The translations under genes were made by a program, and so were the position numbers. Below, piece by piece: positions 55,105 to 64,000 of a stretch of 64,000 nt of DNA (position 1 is its first letter; each line of letters opens with the position of its first letter). The notes beneath the pieces are model-generated. The model had not been told where the DNA came from. It did no database searches and saw only the letters and a program-made list of their open reading frames with translations. The stretch is taken from contig CP142457.1 in NCBI GenBank assembly GCA_038049695.1, positions 25,930,501-25,994,500 of the forward strand, read 5' to 3'. The stretch comes from Cinnamomum chago. Lineage: Eukaryota > Streptophyta > Magnoliopsida > Laurales > Lauraceae.

Positions 55105-55654
55105 TGATGATGCCAAAAAGTGGCTTTCGGGCACCACCGGTCAAGTGATATGTAATAAATGTGAAAATTAATGAAGAGAGAGAAGGATAGAAGGGATTTA
55201 TAGTGGTTCGGCCAGTATGACCTACGTCCACTTTAAATGATTGCTTTATTGCTCTGGGGAGGAGGTTACAAAGTAGTCAGATATAATAATGAGGTGTAGA
55301 ATTCGAGAGATATCTTTTCCTTTGCTAGGACTCCTCCTTTTATACTCTTTCTCCAACGGATGGGAGATTCTCCAGGGATCTCCAATGATGTACGCTCCAG
55401 TCTGGTGGAGTCTTCCGAACTCTCCTCAACAAATGAGCAGATTAGATTTCCTCCGCGGGAATTGGTAAAAGCAGGTAGGTGAAACGACATGATGACTTCT
55501 TCCTTCAGTGGATCTGGACCTGGCCCCTAACGAGTAGATGACGACCCGGGCTCACAATGGACTAAGGTCAGTTTGACCTGACCAGTTATCGTGGACCGGG
55601 CCACTTGGGCCTAACCTGCCACTACGGACCAAGTCATTTGGGCCTGACCCATCA
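55105..55654 (-). repeat. 5' LTR of the Tat-lineage element, with adjacent primer site
   Basis: 550 bp starting TGATGATGCC on the plus strand and ending CATCA, followed by TAACC. The primer-binding complement lies at 55,082-55,103. Confidence 0.92.
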
Positions 55655-56790
55655 TAACCCATTACTTTCACAACCAAGTTTCAAATACCCTTTTAAGGAA
55701 GTCAGACTCCTTAGTGGAGTCAATCTATTTAAAATTTAAACTGCTCGAAATGAATATCCTAATGTAATGAATATCCAAAATTTTTATTATAATCATAGTT
55801 GGCCCCACTATAAAACTAAATAAATGAGCAGATCTAGAGTTATTAATTATATGCTCAATCATATGATACAACCAACTTCACCTTAAGAGAACATTGAGGA
55901 TTTCCCACTAAATTTGATGGAATTTATTTTAAATGACTAAGATTTTCAACAGGTGAATTCCTTTTTAGATTCCCAAAATCGTACTCTTCAATGTGTGCTT
56001 ATTTACATGAGAGGAGTAAGGAGGAGTTAAAAAAAATAAAGTTAAAAAGATGGAGTTAAAAAAAATAAAGCACTACAAGAAAAATTCTACTTATTCAAAT
56101 GGGGCTACATCATATGAGTATTTTACTCTTCTTTTACTTCTTCCACCTGAGCAATAAAAAATAAATAACATCAATCAATTTTTAACTCTACTCAAATAGG
56201 CCCAAGCATGAGTGAGACACTCAAAATTCCAGAGTAAGAACTAATTGTGGCTAGTATGTACCATTTGTGGACCACAAGTACTCAACGCGTGGAATTTCTA
56301 CGAAGCACTTATTAAATGGATCTATAAGAACCCAACATGCCCAGAGAGAAAAAAAACTAAAGATCTTCCTCACTACAAAATCAATCCTCATCAATGTCAT
56401 TGAATCTTCAAATCACTTCTCATCACTGTCATTGAATTGCAAGCCTCATGAAGATTCAATGACAGTGATGAGGAGTGATTTTGTAGTGAGGATGATTCTC
56501 CTCTTTCTTTTTTCTTTTTTTAAATATAGTTGCCTTTTAGTAAAAAAAATAATTCACTGTCATTGAATTACTCCCCAGCACTATTGGGTTCTCTGGACTC
56601 GGTGTGTCAACTGGGGTTATAGCCATGTCACGCCAGTCAATTTTTACTGTCCTTTCACTATACTTCCTCTAAACAACTACTCAACGTAGAATTTCTACAG
56701 GGCAATACTATACGGATCCATTTCTGCATGGAATTTCTAAGAACCAAATGCGTCAGAATCAGTCAATGGCCATCACTGTCATTGAATTAC

Positions 56791-57059
56791 ATCCCAGCAC
56801 TGTGGTTGTTTTGAGTGAAGTAAATGAAAAAAAGTTGAAAGAATAAAATATAAGTGGGTTATGGTATTATTTTGACTTTTTTTTTTTTAAAAAATTGGGT
56901 GTTTTTGGTCTTTTAGTAGATAAAGAAGATTGTTTTTTTTTTTTTATTGTTTTTTTTAAAGGAGGAAATTTGAAAAGGTATACTCCTCGTGTGACCATTT
57001 TTTTTTTTTTTTAATAAATTTGGAGGCTTTACTTCACTCCATTCCACTAGTGAAGTTTC
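56791..57059. other. intergenic AT-rich stretch
   Basis: Homopolymer-rich DNA with several T-runs of 10 or more, similar in style to the extra segment in unit D (41,760-42,010, inverse orientation). No gene. Confidence 0.5.
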
Positions 57060-58110
57060 CAAACATCCCAAGTGTCTCGTGGTACAGCCAATATGCCACT
57101 GTTAGCCAATTTTTTACTCTTCTTCCACTCTATTTCCTGGGCCCTACACAATAACAAACGGCAGTTTGGAAAAGAAGGAGAAGAGGGAAATTTTACAAGC
57201 AGCCACTTTTTAGTCTTCTAAGAAAATCTGAAATGTACCGCTAAAAAGACAACCTTTTTTTTAAAAAAAACTATCACCATAAGCCATGGATATCCCCATT
57301 GGTGACTAAAGTCCAAGTATTTTCCTACATGATATCATCCTGGTTGTACGCTGGACAGTTAATAAGGATTTCATTTCCGCGATATCGCAAAAATCTTTAT
57401 ACGGTATGAAAAATACTTTATAAGATATTGCATGCACAAAAATCATACAATACCGCATAAGTGATTTTTTTTTTTATAAAGTCAATGGGTGCCTTTCTGT
57501 TTGTATTTACATCCCGTTTTGCAGCGTTCTTTCTCCGTTTTTCACCTTCGCATTCCATCTTTATCCTCCGGTTAATTATGTTTCTTCCTCTTAGCCTTTT
57601 TGGTTATTTTCTTATTTTATTTTTATTTTTTTTGTGCGTCTTAGCCAAGGCGGCTGGGACACAAGGTAGCCCCCACACATGTGAAGTAGCCCAAAAATGT
57701 TGGAAGAGTGGCGCCCAAGGATTGATTCCTAGGCAGCCAGGTGACAACGATGATTACCAAGCAACTGAGCAACCCCCATTTTATTATTCATTTTAATTTT
57801 AAGGTGTGATTTATGGTATATATTTCTTTTCTGAAATATAGAAAATTAGTACCCATGAGATGTAGATCAAATGTCGTAAGAATATCTAGGTGTAGAATTG
57901 GTTAGGATAATGCATTGTTTTTTGGTTGTTAATGTTATAAAAATATGTAGTTTTATGTTGTTATAAATGTCAATGCTTAGATTTTAAAACCTCTAATTTT
58001 GCATGTACGTATAGAGTAGGATTTTTCTTCTATATTTCTCAACCTTCATTTTTCTTAATTTCAATGAACCGAAAATCATGATCCGAAGCAGTCATCCTAT
58101 TTATTGATGA
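57060..58110. repeat. block X, second copy
   Basis: Copy of 43,561-44,610, including the SINE-like segment (about 57,635-57,775) and CATGAGATGTAGATCAAATG. No host gene; the open frame at 57,461-57,796 is the same hydrophobic run-on seen in the first copy. Confidence 0.7.
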
Positions 58111-58440
58111 AGAGGCTTGCAAGAGGAGAGGGAAGCGAAAATGATGGGGAAGAGGAGTTACAGACTGTGAAAATGGGAGAAAATTGTGCTACAGGCGACA
58201 AAAAAAAAGGTGTACATTTTGCAATAGTGCATAAATTAAATTTTCTTGAGAACTAGCATAAAGTAAACTTTTTGCAATTTCGCATAAACTAAACTTTTTT
58301 TGTGAAATCTCAAAGAATTTTACCATTTTTGAAGTACGATAAGTACGGAGAACGTGTAGGTGGGCTTTGGTCACCAAATTGGATTATCCACAGCTAATGG
58401 TGACTATACAAAAACCCCCACCAAAAAAAAAAAAAAAAAA
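58111..58440. other. intergenic, no gene
   Basis: AT-rich sequence ending in an A-run of about 18 (58,423-58,440), directly before the gypsy fragment. Nothing else recognised. Confidence 0.5.
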
Positions 58441-59575
58441 CATCTGTTTTTACTTGCTTTCGCCATAGCTCCACTGGACCCACCAAATTCAGAGTACCCA
58501 AACAATGATAGTCATGGAGACTAATTTTGTGGTGAGGGAGATCCATAGTCTCCTTCGTGTCTATCATGCAAGACACGGATTCAGAGTCAGAGCCAGAAGA
58601 AGACACACCGTCATGCCAAGCTGACACTCAACAAGTTCAGCCTGCTCTACCTCCAATAGAGATGCCTGCTGACGTAGAAGATCATACGTCTGCTACTTTT
58701 GTTGTTCCGACAACTTCAGCAGAAGAGAAGCCAATCTTCTTCCACAGATCAGAAGCTTCTTCATCAAATTCCGTGCTTGAACCTTTCCAAAACAGAGGTA
58801 TGTTTCTATATAGTCCTATGGCACAAGCTATTATGAAGAAAATGGGTTATGACACTCAAAACCTAGTCGGTTCGGGGCAAGGTCGCGATATTCTCACACC
58901 ATTGGAGCCCGCCTTAACCAAAAGTCAACTGGAAAATTGGAGACTCTACGGTCATGTAGAAAAATCTTCACATGGGTTGGGGTATGATCCGGACGCTCCC
59001 ATGAGACAGTTGACACAAATGCTGAGGAGTCGATTTGTCGACCAAGCCTCAACATCTTATGTCCTTGAAGACATCGATCTCCCTGGATATCTCTTTGAAT
59101 AGTCACCCGTCAAGGATCCAGGAAGCTCTACCAATTTGTACGATTTCTCTGATGAAGAAGAGGAATTGTCCGGTGATAAAGACATGTGGTGTTCTGACCC
59201 AGAAAAGCCATCGTCTCCAAAAGAAGTGCCCTACTTCCACCCAATTTCAATAGGTGATTGGGATCACCTCATAGCAAGCCTTGAGAAGATCATCGACCCT
59301 GAAGACCCATGGCCAGAAACAAAGCCTTGGCCTGAAAATGCCCTTGAAACTCCAGAAAGTTTCTTTGAGTTGGAAGCCTCCGAAAATATTGTGGGGGAAC
59401 CACCTTCGAACCTTCCAACAGAAGATCTTGTTCAAAAGATAGACTTGGGAACACCAGATGACCCACGTCCTGTATTCATAAGCAAGAATATAAAGGATGA
59501 TGAGTTACCTGAGTATATCTCTTTTCTTCGTAAGTTCGTTGATTGTTTTGCATGGTCTTATGCAGAAATGCCTGG
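58441..59575 (+). mobile_element. Ty3/gypsy pol fragment
   Basis: Plus-strand fossil coding. Early part acidic (SESEPEEDTPSCQ), then GMFLYSPMAQAIMKKMGYD with a G-patch-like GSGQGRDILTPLEP, then the pre-RT stretch PVFISKNIKDDELPEYISFL and FVDCFAWSYAEMPG. In intact elements this leads directly into reverse transcriptase. Here the sequence is cut at EMPG by the LTR of another element. Broken in a few places. Confidence 0.75.
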
Positions 59576-62143
59576 TGATGAGTCCTAAAAAGCGCACATT
59601 TTCATACACATTTTGGACCATTTTAAGAGCTTATTGATATTAAAAAGCTTTATTTAGTGAAATATCATGTTTTCATGCATTTAGGGTCCATTGTAGTGCA
59701 TTCATGCATAATTTTCTCAAAAATCACACTTTTTGCATAAATTTATGAAACCTGCCATTTTTGGAGATTTATTTTTGGAACGCAAATGATTTTCGGTGCA
59801 TCAAGTAGGGTCCCATGCATTGTCCATTTAAATTCCTTACATAAAATTATTCTTGAATCCATTTGCTTTAATTTGTGTAGGACAAATCAAGAATGAGACT
59901 TACATTGGTAAAATTTGAGAGAGATCAGGGGTAAGACATCTTTCATGCTGGACCCACATATCTTGGTATTTTTGGAGAGTTTGAAAAGTCAAAAATGGAA
60001 AGCCAGATTTTTTATTTCAAGATCAAGAAAGGAAACTTCAGATTTGGTAAGATCTAATTCTTACTAAGTTTGAAAACTAAAAAATCAAGAAAGAAATTCA
60101 ATAAAGAAAGTGTGCTAAAAGAGTTGACTAATCAATCAAAGAAGCTTGAAAGCAAACCAAAAATGGAAGGAGAGTCAAGAAACAAGGAAAGAAATATCCC
60201 AAGATCCCTTTGGACGTCCACATGGGTCCCACACACCCCATTGCACAACTAACATTCCATATGTGCACAATTATTTTTGGATTTTTCAGAGGCAGCAGTA
60301 TTAAATTGGCCATAACTCTTAATCCAGCCATCGGATTGGTGCAATCCATACACCGTTGGAAAGATCTTTTCGAGTAGATAATTTTAGAACCCAAGATTGT
60401 ATCAATTGGAGTTAAAACGAGGAAGATATGGCCTCTGGAAGTTGGTGCTATATTTTCTACTCGGGATTGCAATTTTTGGTGAAAGCACCAAAAATCTCAC
60501 TCACCTTGCTATTTCTTTGAAGACTTGTTGGCCAAGGAAGGGACTTTCCATACAAAGAAGATTGCATGCTACAAACTTGGAACAAAAAAGGGAAGAAAGA
60601 GAACAAAAATCTATAAATTGAAGGCATAAGCATCTCTCTCCTCTGTTGGAAAGATAGACCAACTCTTTATAGAATTACTACTGCACTCCATCTTCTTTCT
60701 CTCTCTTTCTCTCCATTTGAGTCCTCAAGGAGATTTGGCCGGAAATCACACTACATCCTTGGGTTTTTCATCTAGAAGAGGCTTCTCATCCTAGTATGTA
60801 ATTATCATTGTTTATTTTTTATATCGTATGTAAGACTTTGCATATTAGTAAAATTGTTTCTTACTCTTTCAATTTTTCTTTCTTGTCCTTGGGTGATTGG
60901 TACTTGTTTTATGTTTCTTTTCTTGTTGGTGTTTGGATTGACGACCCAAAGGCCCTAAGAGCATGATTCAAATTATGACCCCGCTTAGAAAAGAATTTTG
61001 AAAGAGGAGAATACACTTCCACACATTTAAATTTATGTTCTTCCACACATTTAAATTTTTGTTAAGACCACACATTTACTTTTCTTGTTTTCACCACACA
61101 TTTAAATTCTTGAACTTTTGTTTATTATCTTTAATTTTATGATCAATTCAATTTTATGTTTATTTTGTGCATAGTTTATGGTTGGAATTAATTAGCATTG
61201 CATGCATATTCATATTGGTGGAGTTTAAACATGTTTAAGTTTCTGGAATCGGAGTTTTAAATTGAATCAGCAAGAAAAATCATAGATTTGAGCCAATAAT
61301 CTCGGCCAAATAATTTTTGGAAATTCGGATTCCAATATAAAGTGTAGAATTCAGCACATTGATGCAGGAATTTCTGGACAGATTTTGTGTAAAACGTTTG
61401 CGATTAGAAACCTTATCTAAACACATTAATTTTCAATGAAACTTGGGGAAATTAAAGTTTGATCAGTGTATTTTCAAACCCTAGAATTTCAAAGGAAAAT
61501 AGTTTTGGAAAGTTGGTGAACCAGTGGCTCAAACGTGCCTCTTCGGACCCACCTGTGTGCAGAATTTCTGCACAGTTTTTTTTTTTAGGCCATGTTCATA
61601 CACTCATATCTCATTCGTTTTAATTTTTTTTTCACTTCCGTTTTTTCTATTTGATTCATGCATCATTGTAGTTCAAAATCCAGCCATTAAACTCAGTTTT
61701 AGGTTGCATTAGATTAGGAAAAATCATGCATAAAAACAGCCCCGCATACTAGTTTTTAAGACTTAGAATTTTCTATCATCTCATGGCATACATTGCATTA
61801 CTAACTTTCTAACTTAGGTTTCTTTTTTTTCTACTTTAGTTTCTTATCTTTTTTTTGTACTTTTTATTCTTCATGTTCTAACTTGTGTGTTCTTTTGTAG
61901 CAATTTTAGTTTTTTAGTTTAGGATTTTTAGATTTAGGAAGTTTTCTTTTCATTGGATTGTAACTAATTTAATTTTTGGAAAGTATGAATGATGAATGTA
62001 CTTTTCTAGATTTTAGGCTAAGATCTAGATTTTTAATTTAGACCGGTACAAGTTGAGAAGGAACCTTAGTTTACATTGCTACCTGTGGATCGACCTGGTC
62101 TCACCAGTTTATTACTACATCGTGGCTCTACACTTGGAGCTCA
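59576..62143 (+). repeat. 5' LTR of the Athila-type element
   Basis: About 2.57 kb from TGATGAG to GGAGCTCA. AT-rich, with no coding. Contains four spaced copies of CCACACATTTAAAT-like sequence at about 61,014-61,110. The exact right end is uncertain by several bases. Confidence 0.65.
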
Positions 62144-62172
62144 CGATAAAGTCTTTGGCGCCGTTGCCGGGT

Positions 62173-62975
62173 GCCATATAAGGTAACTTCTCTAACTTTC
62201 CTTATTTACATTGTTTTATGGGTGTGCTATTTTTGGCATCTTTTAGATTAGGAGGTGCATGCATGGAATGTTAAACCGCCCTAAATTGGATTAGGAAAGT
62301 GCATGGATTGCTAATTAGAAAGGACACATCATTGAATTTTTTTTAGAATTTTTTTTTAAATTGGCAGTTACTTTATTTTTCTCAACTTGTTTTAAATCTT
62401 TTTAGAAGAAAGTGAACCAAAGTGACCTAATCGCTGTCCTTGATCATCTAGGTGCCGAAGCAAAACCTTGTCTAGAGTGTGGAGACAGCTAGACTGTTCT
62501 AGGCAAGGGTCCTTCAAATGGGTCCGTTCGTGATCCTACCCTTACCTGGGGGCTAAACTGTTCGAGTTGGTTTCATAGGGTCGGGTTGGTGAACTTAAGT
62601 AAACTTTTCAACTTTAGGAATTAACTTAGTTGCTGCTTGTGTAGGCTAGTTTCCTTTCTTTTCTCATTTAAAAAAAAAGAAAAGAAAAAAAAAAGAAGTG
62701 ATTCCAAAAAAATGGACCAATGGAAATCCACAAACATGAGGAGACCAAATTCTGGACATACCAATGAGGGTAAAATCAATAGTGATAGCCCAAAGAAGTC
62801 CTGGCGTGAGTACCTACACCTCCACAGATACGTACCTGTCAACTTACATTAACTCATATATGAATAAGTGGGGATTTTATCAAAGCAGCTCCGATTATGC
62901 TTCAAATAATCACAAATCCCTAAGGGAGTTGCGCGAACAAGAATGAAATGCAAATATACATCAAATAACTTGTTC
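62173..62975 (+). other. leader of the Athila-type element
   Basis: Non-coding, with a purine run at about 62,668-62,700. Short open frames here show no domain. Confidence 0.5.
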
Positions 62976-62976
62976 G

Positions 62977-63989
62977 TTGAAAAGAGGTTCCACATATGGG
63001 CGGAAATGGGCCAATCACTATAGTCATGATTACAATGAGGAGTGCATGGAGGGTATCAATGGAATGATCATGGAAGATGATCGACCAACAAGGGTCCCAC
63101 ACGATTACTCATACCCCACGCACTCATTTCGCTCCTTCAAATATGGATGTGGGAATTCAATGGCAAGCATAATCAAATGCAAATCAATGGACTTGCCATG
63201 ATGAAATGAGTAACATGAGTAGCCTAGGCAATCAGGTTCTTGACTATTGGAAAGATGGGCTTGAAATGGGAAATTCTTATCTCCAAGAATTTACTCCGGG
63301 TGGGTCGTATGATTACCCCTCCCAGGATATTTCATATGCACCCCATTCTTCCCCTTGTTCATATGCACCTAATGACTCCCCCCCACCTGAATGGTCATAT
63401 GAACCACCACCACCACCACCCCTAGAGGGATCCTTGGAAGACACTTTAGCCAGATTCATCACGTTCATGCAAAACACCATGCAATCCATACAGAGCAATG
63501 CACAATCCATGGAAAGACTAATGACTTCAATTAGTCAAACTGCACTTCAAATGAAATAAGTAAATGACACCCTTGGCAGTGAGAATGAATTTCAACATGA
63601 TGATCCATCACTCATTGAAAATCCGACGGATATGGATTGCGCAAATACGCGGAGGATATTCAAGGGTGCACCTGTGGATATGGATGATGGTGCGCTGCAT
63701 GAATCAGATTATGAACCCTATGAGCCAAATTCCTCCAACCCTCACTTGTCTGATCCGAATGAGAATGTGGACCCCCTCAAAGAAGATATTGTGCCCTTCT
63801 ATGTTGATCCTTACTTTGGGTCCAATTCTTCTGATGATTCTGGAATTGCGGATTTCCTAGAAATTGATTTTCCCATGACTGATGGGGCCGCGAATGCCCC
63901 CAATGAGCCCCAAATGCAAGATTACTATTGGGAGGATGACCCCATTTTTCAGATTTCTGATTCGGACAATGTGGAATCCTTGGAATCAT
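62977..63989 (+). CDS. gag-like coding remnants of the Athila-type element
   Basis: Plus-strand blocks in more than one frame. One (63,206-63,559) has SYEPPPPPPLEGSLEDTLAR and FITFMQNTMQSIQSNAQSME. A Pro-rich run followed by SLEDxLxxFI and a helical stretch is common at the end of Athila-type gag proteins. A following acidic stretch (DYEPYEPNSSNPHLSDPNE) continues to the window end. Degenerate, with a few breaks. I do not recognise a host gene here. Confidence 0.45.
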
Positions 63990-64000
63990 GTACTAAATTC

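Larger units (their letters stand above)
45260..55654 (-). mobile_element. young Ty3/gypsy retrotransposon of the Tat lineage with an antisense gene
   Basis: 10.4 kb, minus strand, flanked by the 5-bp duplication TAACC (45,255-45,259 and 55,655-55,659). LTRs of 550 bp differ at only about four sites by eye, so insertion is recent (well under a million years at usual plant rates). A primer site TTTGGCGCCGTCTGTGGGAA (complement within 55,082-55,103) abuts the 5' LTR. Order: gag, protease, reverse transcriptase, RNase H, a GAQ-rich linker, a second (archaeal-type) RNase H, integrase, then a 3.3-kb region with a plus-strand gene, then the 3' LTR. The second RNase H and the antisense gene fit Tat elements such as Grande and Ogre relatives. 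Largely whole, with about two or three breaks. Confidence 0.92.
44611..56790. repeat. intergenic repeat unit E (split by the Tat-lineage element)
   Basis: Fifth unit. It begins partway in (ATCTTTTAAATTGTTGCTAG), missing the first roughly 350 bp, and is interrupted at 45,260-55,654 by a gypsy element. After the element it resumes with CCCATTACTTTCACAACC and runs through GACAGTGATGAGGAGTG (about 56,458). No host gene. Confidence 0.7.
59576..64000 (+). mobile_element. Athila-type Ty3/gypsy element, 5' part (runs off window)
   Basis: Begins TGATGAGTCC at 59,576 inside the gypsy fragment. The long LTR ends near 62,143, followed by the primer site TGGCGCCGTTGCCGGGT at 62,156-62,172, the classic Athila/Tat form. 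The pre-PBS phrase CTACCTGTGGATCGACCTGG also resembles Athila LTR ends. Downstream there is leader and gag-like sequence to the window end. Its other LTR is outside, so age is not measurable. Internal coding looks degenerate. Confidence 0.78.

Noticed and set aside
45421-55490. Identical 74-codon frame in both LTRs of the Tat element (MSFHLPAFTN...)
   Set aside because: Identity follows from LTR identity; no domain, and LTRs of this lineage do not normally code.
62977-63559. Possible host gene with a Pro-rich protein
   Set aside because: Position just behind an Athila-type primer site and the SLED-type motif fit a degenerate element gag better than a host gene.

Overview
The window reads as nuclear DNA of a flowering plant, most likely a eudicot or magnoliid rather than a grass. 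It carries a NARROW LEAF 1 (NAL1)-type protease gene with spliced exons, a duplicated G-type lectin receptor kinase, AT-rich intergenic DNA, and plant Ty1/copia and Ty3/gypsy elements with plant-type primer-binding sites. No prokaryotic features, CRISPR arrays, rRNA or tRNA genes were seen. Host coding sequence is sparse (about 6 kb); most of the rest is transposons and duplicated intergenic DNA.

Layout, left to right. 1-10,461 is a nest of mobile elements: a plus-strand copia (1-3864) sits in a minus-strand Ty3/gypsy element (3865-5970), which sits in a second minus-strand copia (5971 to about 10,461). That copia is also split by a TIR DNA transposon (6626-8300). The nest lies just upstream of an internal NAL1 exon, so it is probably inside a NAL1 intron or has cut the gene. 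Two 3' NAL1 exons lie at 11,205-11,705 and 13,105-13,493, followed by a perfect 43-bp hairpin (13,785-13,873).

14,302 to about 43,560 is a tandem segmental duplication. Each copy has a minus-strand lectin receptor kinase gene followed by two units of a roughly 3-kb AT-rich intergenic repeat: kinase 1, units A and B; then kinase 2, units C and D. Kinase 2 (32,912-35,263) looks intact. In kinase 1 (15,417-17,811) a 28-bp tandem duplication puts the signal peptide out of frame. Comparing the copies shows empty sites and target duplications for a 165-bp palindrome, two hAT elements, a Mutator-type MITE, a 2-kb Mutator-like element, and a copia-type LTR element that carries gag but no pol. A 586-bp stretch of the kinase domain is nearly identical between the genes and sharply bounded by more diverged sequence, which looks like gene conversion.

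44,620-58,110 holds a fifth unit (E), bracketed by two copies of another roughly 1-kb block. Unit E contains a very young 10.4-kb Tat-lineage Ty3/gypsy element (45,260-55,654). That element has an antisense gene with a gypsy-type 'transposase' domain, and GGGCGCCC palindromic repeats have expanded at three separate places in it. 58,440-64,000 is a gypsy pol fragment interrupted by the 5' part of an Athila-type element that runs off the window.

The clearest host biology is a leaf-architecture protease gene next to a cluster of non-RD, immune-type receptor kinases that is evolving by duplication and conversion, in a region shaped by repeated transposon insertion.
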